Below, piece after piece: positions 10,577-19,966 of a DNA stretch of 64,000 nucleotides. The translations under genes were made by a program, and so were the position numbers. Positions within the stretch are counted from its first letter, which is position 1. Each line of letters opens with the position of its first letter. The notes under the pieces were generated by a model. That model saw only the letters and a list, made by a program, of their open reading frames with translations. It ran no database searches and was not told the origin of the DNA. Source of the stretch: an uncultured Pelagibacteraceae bacterium (GTDB lineage: Bacteria > Pseudomonadota > Alphaproteobacteria > Pelagibacterales > Pelagibacteraceae); assembly GCA_902543575.1 (NCBI GenBank), contig CACBYV010000006.1, forward strand, positions 1 to 64,000, written 5' to 3'.

Positions 10577-13569
10577 GCCAACCATTTAGATTAAATAAAG
10601 AGGGATTAATTAATCGAAACAAAAAAATATCTTTTACTTTTAATGGTAAAAAATTATTTGGATATGAAGGTGATACAATTGCATCCGCTTTAATAGCAAA
10701 TGGAATACATTTGGTCGGTAGAAGTTTTAAATATCATAGACCGAGAGGTTTTTTTGGTGCAGGAGTAGAGGAGCCAAATGCAAAACTTCAAGTAGAATTC
10801 AATGGTCATTCAGAGCCAAATGTTAACGCAACAGAAATGGAACTCGTTGAAGGTTTGTCTGCAACGAGCCAAAATTGTTGGCCATCAGTTAATTTTGATG
10901 TTGGTGCAATTAATAATTTTTTAAAAATGTTTTTCCCTGCTGGGTTTTATTACAAAACATTTATGTGGCCTAAAAGTTTCTGGTATAAAATTTACGAACC
11001 TTTCATAAGAAAAGCTGCAGGTTTAGGGGTTGCTTCGATAGAAAAAGATAAAGAAAGATACGAACATAAATTTGAGTATTGCGATTTGTTGGTTACTGGA
11101 TCTGGACCCTCTGGATTAGCAAGTGCTTATGCTGCTGCAAAAAATGGAGCAAAAGTAATTTTAGCTGAGGATAAGCCAAGATTTGGAGGAACACTTTTAA
11201 CTGATGACGTAAGCATTGATAATTTATCAGGAAAAGATTGGGCAGAAAAAATAATTAGTGAATTAAAATCTATGCCTAATGTAACTGTAAAAAATAGATC
11301 TCAAGTTTTTGGTTACTATGATCATAACATGCTAGTTATGTTTGAAAGAGTTAGTGATCATTTAGAGAAAAAATCAAAGTTCATTCCAAGACAAAGACTT
11401 TGGTATATTAGAGCCAAAGAAACAATTTTATCAACGGGTTCAATTGAAAGACCAATTGTATTTGGCAACAATGATACTCCAGGAATTTTTTTATCAGCAG
11501 CTGCAAAAGAATATATGAAAGTCTACGGAGTTTTAGTAGGAAAGAAACCTTTAATATTTACTAATAATGATAGTGCATATGAAACAGCATTAGAGTTCAA
11601 AAAAAATAATGTTGAACCAATTATATTAGATACAAGAGAAGAACATTCTTCAGAATTAATCGATGAAGCTAAATCAAAAGGAATTGATATAAGATTTACT
11701 CACGGTGTTATTGTTGCTAATGGATACAAAAAAGTTAAATCTGCAAAAATTGGCAAACTGAATAAAGATAAAAATTCTTTTGAGAAAATTGAAACTATAG
11801 AATGTGATTGCATTTGTGTGTCTGGATTTTGGACACCATCTGTTCATTTAGCATCACAATCAGGAAATAAACTTAAGTATGAAGAAAAAATTGATGCATT
11901 TATTCCCGATAAGAAAAAACAACACGAGACATCAGTTGGTGCAGCAAATGGATCATTTACATTAGAAGAAAGTTTAAAACATGGTTTTGAAAATGGTTCA
12001 AATCTTTCCGCAAAAATTACAGAGACTAAAACAGAAATCTCAATTCCAAATGTAAATGAAAAGAAATACGGTGCTCATGATAAATTTTGGTGTATGCCGT
12101 TACCTAAAAATGAAAATCCTAAAAGATTTGTTGACTTTCAAAATGATGTATCTGTCTCTGATATAGAAATCGCACTAAGAGAAGGTTACAGATCAATAGA
12201 GCACGTCAAAAGATATACAACTCTTGGAATGGCAACAGATCAAGGCCGTACAAGTAATTTAAATGGTCTTCAGTTGGTATCTAATATAGAAAATAAAATA
12301 GTTCCTGAAGTGGGACACACAACATTTAGACCACCTTTTACACCAATTACAATCGGGACAATAGTTGGTCGTGAAGTTGGTATGGAATATATGCCGACTA
12401 GAAAAACTCCAATGCATGAATGGCATGAGAAAAATAATGCTGTATTTGTTGATGCAGGTGTTTGGAAAAGACCTCGATATTATAAGCAAGGAAGCGAAAC
12501 TTTATTTGAAGCTTCAAAGAGAGAGGCAAAAAATGTTAGAGAGAATGTTGGTATATGCGATGTAACAACATTAGGAAAAATTGATATTAAAGGTCCAGAT
12601 GCGGCAGAATTTTTAAATAGAGTTTATACAAATGCTTGGATGAAATTACCTGTTGGAAAAGCAAGATATGGATTGATGCTTAGAGAAGATGGAATTGTCA
12701 TGGACGATGGAACAACAACAAGAATTTCAGAAAATCATTATCATATGACAACAACAACTGCACAAGCTGCAAATGTTTTATCTCACTTAGAATATTATCT
12801 TCAAATTGTTTGGCCAGAATTAAATGTAAATGTTGTCTCTACAACTGAGCAATGGGCAGGGGCTGCAATTGCTGGACCTAAATCTAGAGAAATGTTATCA
12901 AAATTATATCCGGACTTAGACGTATCAAATGAAGCTTTGCCTTTTATGGGTTATAAAGAAGCAGAATTTTTTGGTGTTCCATCAAGAATTTTTAGAATTT
13001 CATTTTCTGGCGAGCTTGCATATGAGATTAATGTAAAATCAGATCATGGTATGTTCATGTGGGAGAAAATGATGGAAGTAGGAAAAGAATTTGGAAATCA
13101 GCCTTACGGAACTGAAGCTTTATCAACATTAAGAATTGAAATGGGACACGTTGCAGGACCAGAATTAGATGGACGAACAATTCCATCAGATGTTTCATTA
13201 AATGGATTAGTTTCAAAGAAAAAAGATTTTATTGGCAAAAATTCTTTAGGAAGAGAAGCATTTAATGTTGAGAGCAGACAAAAAATTGTCGGACTTATTC
13301 CAATTGATAGAAAGTCTAGTATTCCTGAAGGATCTCATATTGTTCAAGATCAGAATGCAAAATTACCTAATCCTAAACTTGGTCACGTTTCTTCTTCTTG
13401 TTGGAGTGTAGAAAATAATAATCCATTTTCTCTAGCAATTATGAAAGATGGAAAAAACATGATTGGCAAAAAGTTTTTTGCGGTATCACCATTAAAAAAT
13501 AAATCAATTGAGGTAGAAGTTATATCTTCACACTACGTTGACCCAGAGGGAAAAAGAGTTAGATCATGA
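10573..13569 (+). CDS. soxA: Sarcosine oxidase alpha subunit
   Basis: This 998-aa protein combines an N-terminal ferredoxin-fold domain (about 15-100), an NAD/FAD domain starting at GSGPSG (near 177), and a C-terminal GcvT-type folate domain (about 615-990). The folate domain captures the sarcosine methyl group as 5,10-methylene-THF, so electrons pass through the flavins while carbon enters the THF pool. Length matches the family. It overlaps soxG by 4 bp. It is one of four large GcvT-domain proteins in this window. Confidence 0.97.
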   Translation: MSQPFRLNKEGLINRNKKISFTFNGKKLFGYEGDTIASALIANGIHLVGRSFKYHRPRGFFGAGVEEPNAKLQVEFNGHSEPNVNATEMELVEGLSATSQNCWPSVNFDVGAINNFLKMFFPAGFYYKTFMWPKSFWYKIYEPFIRKAAGLGVASIEKDKERYEHKFEYCDLLVTGSGPSGLASAYAAAKNGAKVILAEDKPRFGGTLLTDDVSIDNLSGKDWAEKIISELKSMPNVTVKNRSQVFGYYDHNMLVMFERVSDHLEKKSKFIPRQRLWYIRAKETILSTGSIERPIVFGNNDTPGIFLSAAAKEYMKVYGVLVGKKPLIFTNNDSAYETALEFKKNNVEPIILDTREEHSSELIDEAKSKGIDIRFTHGVIVANGYKKVKSAKIGKLNKDKNSFEKIETIECDCICVSGFWTPSVHLASQSGNKLKYEEKIDAFIPDKKKQHETSVGAANGSFTLEESLKHGFENGSNLSAKITETKTEISIPNVNEKKYGAHDKFWCMPLPKNENPKRFVDFQNDVSVSDIEIALREGYRSIEHVKRYTTLGMATDQGRTSNLNGLQLVSNIENKIVPEVGHTTFRPPFTPITIGTIVGREVGMEYMPTRKTPMHEWHEKNNAVFVDAGVWKRPRYYKQGSETLFEASKREAKNVRENVGICDVTTLGKIDIKGPDAAEFLNRVYTNAWMKLPVGKARYGLMLREDGIVMDDGTTTRISENHYHMTTTTAQAANVLSHLEYYLQIVWPELNVNVVSTTEQWAGAAIAGPKSREMLSKLYPDLDVSNEALPFMGYKEAEFFGVPSRIFRISFSGELAYEINVKSDHGMFMWEKMMEVGKEFGNQPYGTEALSTLRIEMGHVAGPELDGRTIPSDVSLNGLVSKKKDFIGKNSLGREAFNVESRQKIVGLIPIDRKSSIPEGSHIVQDQNAKLPNPKLGHVSSSCWSVENNNPFSLAIMKDGKNMIGKKFFAVSPLKNKSIEVEVISSHYVDPEGKRVRS

Positions 13570-14144
13570 AAAATGTTTCTGCACTAGAAAATATTCATAA
13601 ACATGGATTGTTTGGCAATCACGATAGTAAAGATAAGCTAATAAATATTAGAGAAATCAAAGATGTTTTGATTTATCAAATTGTTAAATATAAAAAATCT
13701 TCAATTAGTATTGATAAAATAAAAATAGATAATTTAAATTTACCTGAGACACTTTTGGTTTCTTCAAATAAAAATACAAGAATTTTATGGATGGGACCTG
13801 ATAATTGGTTAGTCGTTTCAAAAAATAAAGAAATAGAAAAATCTATTTTAGAGAACTTAAGTCATGATGATTTTGCATTAACAGATTTATCTCATTCAAG
13901 AACAATACTGGAATTGGAAGGTTCTTTAGTAGATGAAGTATTGAAAAAAGGTTGTCCGTTAAATTTAGATGGTCTTGATGAAGGAAAATGTTCTAATTCT
14001 GCTTTTCATGCAATTACAATAACTATTGATTTTATTAGTTCAAATCCAAGAAAAGTAAGAATATTCGCTTTAAGAAGTTTTGGTGAATCTCTTTATCATT
14101 CAATAACTGATGCTTGTTTAGAATTTGGCTATAAAGCTGAATAA
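13566..14144 (+). CDS. soxG: Sarcosine oxidase gamma subunit
   Basis: This 192-aa protein follows soxA with an ATGA overlap and has the weakly conserved gamma-subunit pattern, including RILWMGPDNWLV and a C-terminal ALRSFGESLYH segment. Gamma is a partial GcvT-fold structural subunit that assembles with alpha, beta and delta. It closes the operon; the next gene runs toward it, with 3 bp between the two stop codons. Confidence 0.93.
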   Translation: MKNVSALENIHKHGLFGNHDSKDKLINIREIKDVLIYQIVKYKKSSISIDKIKIDNLNLPETLLVSSNKNTRILWMGPDNWLVVSKNKEIEKSILENLSHDDFALTDLSHSRTILELEGSLVDEVLKKGCPLNLDGLDEGKCSNSAFHAITITIDFISSNPRKVRIFALRSFGESLYHSITDACLEFGYKAE

Positions 14145-14147
14145 AAA

Positions 14148-15764
14148 TTATTCTGAAGTTTTAAATTTAGTTTTTTGAATAATAACCACAAACACAATTG
14201 GAATTATTAAAGTTATTAGTGTTACTGTTATCAACAAAATACCTAGATCTGAATAATCGGCAGTGGTAAGAATAGCGTTTGTTACCTTATCCTTTACCTC
14301 TCTAGTAATAACATAAATTTCATTTAAATATTTAGTTCCTAAAGCACTTGCTGATAAAGCAAGATTTGTAAAAGATGCGAATACTGCAAAGAAAGTTGCT
14401 TTTAAGTGCGACGGAGCATTTTTAGCAATCCACGCGAGCAAAGGTATCATTGAGACTTGTCCCAAAGGTGACTCAAGTGCAGTATTTAATATTGCAATAA
14501 ACTTGGCATCAACAACTCCATTAGTAATTGATGATGTCCAATTGTGAAATCCATAATACATACCAACACTTGGTAAAAATAAAATTGCGCCTGCAACAGA
14601 TAAAATTACTATTATTCTAGCTATAGAGTTGTTTGCCATAAATGGTCTTAATAAAATAATACCAACAAGCGTTAAAACAGAGGCTATAAGAGATAATACA
14701 GAAAAAAATTGTTCATTGAATTCAAGTACATCAATTTCAAACCAAGATAAACCCGGACCAGGTCCAGGCATTGCTCTAAAAATAAATATTATTATTGCTG
14801 TCCCTACAACAGTAAGTCTTAAATCCTGAGGAAGTTCTTTAACTAATTTATTCATTAAAAATAGAATAATTGCCATTGAACCCACGAAAACAATTTCTTG
14901 AGCAAATGGTACTTTGAATGATCCAATACCTAAAGTGAAAATAACAAAAACTAAACTTCCACCTAATATCCACCAGTTTATTTCAGTTTTTTCTGAAGGA
15001 GCATAATCTTGATCACCCTCAAGACCTTGTTCAATAAGTTTTCTTTTCTTTTGATTTTTTAAATATGAAGCGAGAAATATTCCAAGAACGGATACAATTG
15101 GTATAATTAAAGCATATATATAGATTGAACCGTATAAACTTATCTTATCTGCTTGTTCAAGATCGTCTACTCCTTTAAAGAGGATAACGTTAGCTAAAGC
15201 AACTAAAACAGTTCCACCAATTATTGCAAATCTTCCAAGAGTTTGCATTGTTGTATGCATAAGCTTGATTTCATCTCTTGAAAATTTATTTCCACTGTCA
15301 TCAACTAAAGGAACAGCCTCTACAGTCATAGCATCAGCCACAACATCTTGAACAACATAACCAATCGGAGCAAGTAAAACACTGATCACAAACCATGTTT
15401 CTACTGAAAGAATTGATGACATCCACTCAGTATGAATTATTAAACCGTACATTATAATTAAACTTAATGAGATTAAGGATGCTCCAACAAAAACCATGTA
15501 ATTTTTTTTATTCCAGATTAGATCAACAAGATGACCTAAAGGCATCTTCAATGCCCATGGAATTCCAGCCCAAAAACCCAGTCCAGCAAGAAAAGCAGCA
15601 GATAAGTTTAGATAGTCTTTAACAAAAAAAGTTCCAACAATACCTGTTAGTCCTGAAATACCAGCAGCAAGATAAATCATCAATGGTGGTAGATAGGTCC
15701 ACTTAAACTGTCTTCCTAAATCTATTAAAGTACTATCTATAAATCTCAAAATTTTATTACTCAT
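14148..15764 (-). CDS. BT1 (folate/biopterin transporter family) MFS membrane protein
   Basis: This 538-aa protein has about 12 hydrophobic segments. Two short motifs point to the BT1 branch of the MFS: GIPWALKMPLGHLVD near residues 65-80 and QDVVADAMTVE near 138-150. BT1 proteins of protozoa, plants and cyanobacteria carry folates or pterins. In this organism the substrate is unproven, but its position directly against soxG, near fhs and other THF-dependent genes, makes a folate-type substrate attractive. It is last of a three-gene minus-strand operon and begins 3 bp after the upstream stop. Confidence 0.7.
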   Translation of the reverse strand: MSNKILRFIDSTLIDLGRQFKWTYLPPLMIYLAAGISGLTGIVGTFFVKDYLNLSAAFLAGLGFWAGIPWALKMPLGHLVDLIWNKKNYMVFVGASLISLSLIIMYGLIIHTEWMSSILSVETWFVISVLLAPIGYVVQDVVADAMTVEAVPLVDDSGNKFSRDEIKLMHTTMQTLGRFAIIGGTVLVALANVILFKGVDDLEQADKISLYGSIYIYALIIPIVSVLGIFLASYLKNQKKRKLIEQGLEGDQDYAPSEKTEINWWILGGSLVFVIFTLGIGSFKVPFAQEIVFVGSMAIILFLMNKLVKELPQDLRLTVVGTAIIIFIFRAMPGPGPGLSWFEIDVLEFNEQFFSVLSLIASVLTLVGIILLRPFMANNSIARIIVILSVAGAILFLPSVGMYYGFHNWTSSITNGVVDAKFIAILNTALESPLGQVSMIPLLAWIAKNAPSHLKATFFAVFASFTNLALSASALGTKYLNEIYVITREVKDKVTNAILTTADYSDLGILLITVTLITLIIPIVFVVIIQKTKFKTSE

Positions 15765-15767
15765 AAA

Positions 15768-16208
15768 TTATTCTGTTAAATTTAATAATATTAATCCATT
15801 TTGTTTAGTTTCTTTACACCAAAGTTCATAACTTTCACAAACTCTCCACAAATGATCAAATGCTCTTTGAGATAATTCCAAAGGAAAGTGACTTTTTGCA
15901 TAATATAATTTTGGGATTTTCATTAATTGTTTAATCATAGTATCTTTTTGTATTTGTAAAAGTCTTATAGTTTCTTGATTAATCTTTTTTTTTGTAGATT
16001 TATCTACGTAGTCATTGCTCTCAAGTTCTTTAAACCATTTATCATGAAAATTTCCTGAACTAATTTCATTATAATCATCTGATGCAATAAATATTTCAAA
16101 AGCTTGAATATTAGTTAAATTAGGGTTCTTAATTTTGATTTCATATATCTTTTGATAAATGATTTCGGCAACATATAATACAAATGGTCTCGATTTATCA
16201 GTTTCCAA
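15768..16208 (-). CDS. Hypothetical protein, 146 aa, with TTG start
   Basis: I do not recognise this protein. The open frame extends upstream to 16352, but that part lies inside the acetyltransferase gene. A GAGGAG sequence (16215-16220) sits 6 bp before a TTG at 16208, just after the acetyltransferase stop (16219), so TTG is the likely start and gives 146 residues. The product looks soluble and mainly helical, rich in Lys, Ile and Glu, with no obvious motif or signal peptide. It lies between a GNAT gene and a BT1 transporter in one operon. Confidence 0.7.
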   Translation of the reverse strand: METDKSRPFVLYVAEIIYQKIYEIKIKNPNLTNIQAFEIFIASDDYNEISSGNFHDKWFKELESNDYVDKSTKKKINQETIRLLQIQKDTMIKQLMKIPKLYYAKSHFPLELSQRAFDHLWRVCESYELWCKETKQNGLILLNLTE

Positions 16209-16214
16209 ACTAAA

Positions 16215-16220
16215 CTCCTC
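16215..16220 (-). promoter_or_regulatory. Shine-Dalgarno site deciding a TTG start
   Basis: GAGGAG on the minus strand overlaps the acetyltransferase stop region and ends 6 bp before the TTG at 16208. It is the strongest ribosome-binding sequence nearby and argues for the shorter form of the downstream gene. Confidence 0.65.
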
Positions 16221-16689
16221 AAATATCAACTGAATAATAGCATGAATTAGGATCATCTTTATAGTGCGCAAAAGGCCCACACTCTTTAAAACCAAAACTT
16301 TTAAAAAGTTTTCTAGCGGGTGCAAAAAAATCACCTGCACCAGTTTCGACACTTAGTTTAGTAATTCCTATTTGTTTAGATTTTTCAATAAGATGTGAAA
16401 TTATTTTTCCACCATATTTTTTATTTCTAAATTTATCTGAAACTCTTATAGATTTAAATTCTCCATGCGTTTCATCAAATAATTTTAAAGCTCCACAACC
16501 AATTAATTCATTATTTTCCCATAAACTCCAGAATTTTATACTTGGAACCTTTAATCCAGGAATATCTAATACATGCGAACTCCCCTCAGGAGAAACTGAT
16601 CTCAATTCAATAAAATGCTTAGTTAGCAACTCATTTACCTGCGGATCATCAAAATTATTTTCTATTGATTTCATAGTTTTGAAAAACAT
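16219..16689 (-). CDS. GNAT-family N-acetyltransferase
   Basis: This 156-aa protein carries the GNAT core: ELIGCGALKLF as beta strands, EFKSIRVSDKFRNKKYGGKI as the acetyl-CoA loop (R/Q-x-x-G-x-G/A variant), and FFAPARKLFKSFGFKECGPF near the end. It would transfer an acetyl group from acetyl-CoA to an amine of unknown identity. Either Met1 or Met6 could be the start. It heads a minus-strand operon with a hypothetical protein and the BT1 transporter, and diverges from the SRAP gene across 36 bp. Confidence 0.85.
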   Translation of the reverse strand: MFFKTMKSIENNFDDPQVNELLTKHFIELRSVSPEGSSHVLDIPGLKVPSIKFWSLWENNELIGCGALKLFDETHGEFKSIRVSDKFRNKKYGGKIISHLIEKSKQIGITKLSVETGAGDFFAPARKLFKSFGFKECGPFAHYKDDPNSCYYSVDI

Positions 16690-16725
16690 ATAATCTAAAT
16701 TTAGATTAAACCAAGAAAATTAAAT

Positions 16726-17349
16726 ATGTGTGGAAGATACGTAATAACTAGCCCTGTTACAAAAACAAAAAAACTTGTTAAGTCAGCTATACAAGTTGAA
16801 GATAATGAAAATTATAATGCACATCCATTTCAAAAATTACCTGTAATTAAAAAATATAATAATGGAAATACTCTAGAAAATTTAAAGTGGGGAGTAGTAC
16901 CTAGTTGGGCTAAGCAAAAAGATTTTAAACCTTTAATAAACGCAAGACTAGAAACTATTGATGAAAAAGTGTCTTTCAAAAAATTAATTCGATTACATAG
17001 ATGTGTAGCTGTAGCAGATGGTTTTTATGAGTGGAAAAGAGAAAAAGAAAATAAAACACCTTATTATTTTTTAAGAGAGGATAAAAAGCTTATGTATTTA
17101 GCGGCTATCTATGACAATGATCAATTTTGTTTAATAACCGAGGATGCAGATGAAAATATTAAAGAAATACATCATAGACAACCTGTTATAATCAATGAAA
17201 ATGATGTTAATAGATATTTAAATCTTGAATTGACAGGATCGAGTTTTCTTAAAGAGTGTAAAAAAACAAAATTAAACTTTCATGAAGTCTCAAAGGAAGT
17301 TAATAAACCTACAAACAATAATATTTCTTTGATACAAACTATATCTTAA
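16726..17349 (+). CDS. SRAP family protein (YedK/HMCES-like abasic-site DNA-protein crosslinker)
   Basis: This 207-aa protein starts MCGRY, leaving Cys2 as the residue that crosslinks to abasic sites in single-stranded DNA after Met removal. Asn72 (INARLET), Glu102 (ADGFYEWKR) and His149 match the active site of E. coli YedK. The last motif reads HHRQP where most relatives have HxRMP. The protein shields abasic sites at replication forks. It is a lone gene between divergent GNAT and convergent purK. Confidence 0.92.
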   Translation: MCGRYVITSPVTKTKKLVKSAIQVEDNENYNAHPFQKLPVIKKYNNGNTLENLKWGVVPSWAKQKDFKPLINARLETIDEKVSFKKLIRLHRCVAVADGFYEWKREKENKTPYYFLREDKKLMYLAAIYDNDQFCLITEDADENIKEIHHRQPVIINENDVNRYLNLELTGSSFLKECKKTKLNFHEVSKEVNKPTNNNISLIQTIS

Positions 17350-17351
17350 AA

Positions 17352-18395
17352 CTATTTTTCTATAGTTGTTAAATGTCCCATTTTTCTTTTAGCTTTAACT
17401 TCTTTTTTTAAATAATCATAAAAAAATTCATTTTCTTTAAATTTTTTATTTTTATATTCTAATATATCCTCACCAATCAAATTTAGCATTTTTGCATTAT
17501 AAATTTTTTTTGTTTCTAATTTTTCAAGTCCACATACAGCTCTTATATGATTTTCAAATTGGCTAATGTTGTGTGAATTTATAGTTAGGTGTCCAGAATT
17601 ATGCACTCTTGGCGCAACTTCATTAGCATATAAATTATTATTTTTATCTATAAAGAATTCAACGCACATAGTACCAATATAATCAAGCTCTTCAGCTACT
17701 TTTTTTGCCCAGTCTAATGCTTTATTTTTAATTTCATCACTTATATCAGCAGGAATTTTGGAGTGTTTTAAAATCTGGTCTTCATGATAATTTTCAATTG
17801 GATCATAAATTTCATATTTTTGGTGACCAAATCTTGTAACCACAACTGAAATTTCTTTTTTTAAATTTACTATCTTTTCTAAGATGTAGCCTTTTGAAAA
17901 ATCGAAATCATTGTTTAAATCATTTGCATTATTTATTTTATATTGGCCCTTTCCATCGTAACCTAGTGTACAAGTTTTCAATAAACCAGGTATAAATTTA
18001 TCGTTTATTTTTATATCATCTAAATCATTTATACTTACATACTGAGTTGTAGTTATATTGTTTTTATTCAAAAATTCTTTTTCAGTTAGTCTATTTTGGA
18101 TTAATTTATTTATTTCAGGGCTAGGTAATACAGACTTTATTTCATTAATTTTTTTCAATATTTCATATGGAATATTTTCAAACTCATATGTTACAAGATC
18201 AACTTTTTCTAAAAAGTTATTGATAATATTTATGTCTTGGTAATCTCCATAAATAAATTCATCAGCAAAATTGATTGCAGGTGCATCTTTATCGTCAGAT
18301 AAAATAACCGTTTTAATATTTAGTTTTTTTGCTGCGGATGCTAATAGACTTCCTAATTGTCCACCGCCTATTATTCCTAGATCAGGTTTAGACAT
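17352..18395 (-). CDS. purK: N5-carboxyaminoimidazole ribonucleotide synthase
   Basis: This 347-aa ATP-grasp enzyme begins with the N-terminal GIIGGGQLG motif (about 7-15) and contains YEFENIP and the ATP-grasp region EVAPRVHNSGH typical of PurK. It converts AIR, ATP and bicarbonate to N5-CAIR in purine synthesis. It is 3 bp downstream of purE in one operon. Its 3' end faces the SRAP gene with 2 bp between stops. Confidence 0.96.
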   Translation of the reverse strand: MSKPDLGIIGGGQLGSLLASAAKKLNIKTVILSDDKDAPAINFADEFIYGDYQDINIINNFLEKVDLVTYEFENIPYEILKKINEIKSVLPSPEINKLIQNRLTEKEFLNKNNITTTQYVSINDLDDIKINDKFIPGLLKTCTLGYDGKGQYKINNANDLNNDFDFSKGYILEKIVNLKKEISVVVTRFGHQKYEIYDPIENYHEDQILKHSKIPADISDEIKNKALDWAKKVAEELDYIGTMCVEFFIDKNNNLYANEVAPRVHNSGHLTINSHNISQFENHIRAVCGLEKLETKKIYNAKMLNLIGEDILEYKNKKFKENEFFYDYLKKEVKAKRKMGHLTTIEK

Positions 18396-18398
18396 TAA

Positions 18399-18893
18399 TT
18401 ACTTTGGTTTTTTTTTTACTTTTGATGTTTGTTTTTTTCGCCAATTTAAAAGTGTTTTTTTTACATTGTTATCATAAGTAGCTATAATTGAAGCGGCATA
18501 TAAACCAGCATTGATTGCGCCATCTTCTCCAATAGCAACTGTACCAACAGGAATTCCTTTTGGCATTTGAGCAATTGATAGTAGGCTATCTAAACCTTTT
18601 AACTTTTTACTTTCAATGGGAACACCTATAACTGGAATTCTAGTTATTGCAGCAATCATACCAGGTAAATGTGCTGATCCCCCAGCTCCAGCAATAATAA
18701 TAGAAATATTATTATTTTCTGCTTTCCTTGCATAGGTATAAAGTCTATCAGGCGTTCTGTGTGCAGAGACGATATTTGTCTCATAATTAACTTTTAAAAT
18801 CTTAAGAACCTTTTCACAATTCTTCATTGTTTTGTAATCAGACTGACTGCCCATTACAATTGATACTTTATGTGATTTTTTTTTGTATTTCAT
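18399..18893 (-). CDS. purE: N5-carboxyaminoimidazole ribonucleotide mutase
   Basis: This 164-aa protein has the class I PurE motifs: IVMGSQSDYKTM near residues 12-23, SAHRTPD, and AGAGGSAHLPGM. It moves the carboxylate of N5-CAIR to C4. The last ~20 residues are a Lys-rich tail (TSKVKKKPK) beyond the usual end. It is first in the purEK operon, with a 104-bp gap to the divergent M19-like gene. Confidence 0.97.
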   Translation of the reverse strand: MKYKKKSHKVSIVMGSQSDYKTMKNCEKVLKILKVNYETNIVSAHRTPDRLYTYARKAENNNISIIIAGAGGSAHLPGMIAAITRIPVIGVPIESKKLKGLDSLLSIAQMPKGIPVGTVAIGEDGAINAGLYAASIIATYDNNVKKTLLNWRKKQTSKVKKKPK

Positions 18894-18997
18894 GAAACCA
18901 ATATCAATTTACAGATATTTCCCTTAAATTGCAATTTTTAGCTCAGGACAGTTTAAGTTAGTGACAATCATAATAATAATAATAGTGTATATCAAAT

Positions 18998-19966
18998 ATG
19001 AATTATCGAATTGATAATCTTCAGTATTGTAAATGGTCTAGAGAAATCTTTGAAATAAATAATAAAGCTGGATTAAATGCGGTTCACGTAACTTTAGTTT
19101 ATCATGAAGACTATGATGAATTACAACAAAGAATACAAGAGTGGAATAAACATTTTGAAGAAAATAAAGATCTTATATTTCTAGGCAATAACTACAATGA
19201 TATTACAAAAGCAAAAGAAGAAAATAAAACTGCAATTTTTTTTGGATTTCAAAATTGTTCTCCAATTGAAGATGACATAGGTCTTATAGAAAAAGTACAC
19301 TCACAAGGTTGTCGATTTATGCAATTAACTTATAACAACCAATCTTTATTAGCCACTGGATGTTATGAAAAAAATGATAGCGGAGTTACTAATTTTGGAA
19401 AAGAGGCTATTAAAGAAATGAATAGAGTAGGTATCGTTGTTGACATGTCTCATTCAGCAGAGAAAAGTACACTTGATGCAATTGAAATTAGTCAAAAACC
19501 TATTGCGATCACTCATGCAAATCCTACTTTTTGGTTTGAAGCTAAAAGAAACAAATCTACAGAATTATTGAAAGTTTTATCTGCAAGTGGAGGAATGTTA
19601 GGCTTATCATTGTATGCTCACCATTTAAAAGATGGAACGAATTGTAAATTAGAAAGTTTTTGTGAAATGGTTGCGAGAACAGTTGAAATTATGGGTATTG
19701 ATAATGTTGGAATAGGATCAGACTTATGTTTGAACCAACCAGATAGTGTAGTTGAGTGGATGAGAAATGGAACATGGTCAAAATCAAAAAATTTTGGTGA
19801 AGGCAGTAAAGATAAACCTGGTTTTCCAAAACAACCAGATTGGTTTTTGGATGCAAGAGGATTTAATAATATAAACACAGAACTAAAAAATAAAGGTTTT
19901 CACGAAGAAGAGATAAATAAGATACTTGGCAATAACTGGTTTAATTTTTATAAAGGAATTAATTAA
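18998..19966 (+). CDS. Membrane-dipeptidase-like protein (peptidase M19 fold, altered metal site)
   Basis: This 322-aa protein resembles the M19 renal-dipeptidase family, with FMQLTYNNQSLLATGC, VVDMSHSAE and AITHANP carrying two of the usual metal histidines. The N-terminal HxD pair is absent (it reads IDNLQY) and the usual Glu region reads FGFQNCSP, so the classical two-zinc site looks incomplete. I recall a distinct alphaproteobacterial subgroup with this appearance. Its substrate is unknown. It starts an operon, sharing one base with the following 550-aa unknown gene. Confidence 0.75.
   Translation: MNYRIDNLQYCKWSREIFEINNKAGLNAVHVTLVYHEDYDELQQRIQEWNKHFEENKDLIFLGNNYNDITKAKEENKTAIFFGFQNCSPIEDDIGLIEKVHSQGCRFMQLTYNNQSLLATGCYEKNDSGVTNFGKEAIKEMNRVGIVVDMSHSAEKSTLDAIEISQKPIAITHANPTFWFEAKRNKSTELLKVLSASGGMLGLSLYAHHLKDGTNCKLESFCEMVARTVEIMGIDNVGIGSDLCLNQPDSVVEWMRNGTWSKSKNFGEGSKDKPGFPKQPDWFLDARGFNNINTELKNKGFHEEEINKILGNNWFNFYKGIN

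Noticed and set aside
15768-16352. Longer form of the 146-aa hypothetical gene starting at ATG 16352.
   Set aside because: The extra 48 codons overlap the acetyltransferase in another frame, and a better ribosome-binding site precedes the TTG at 16208.
18965-18985. Short TAA/ATA repeat before the M19-like gene.
   Set aside because: Only about five units in AT-rich DNA; not distinguishable from chance.
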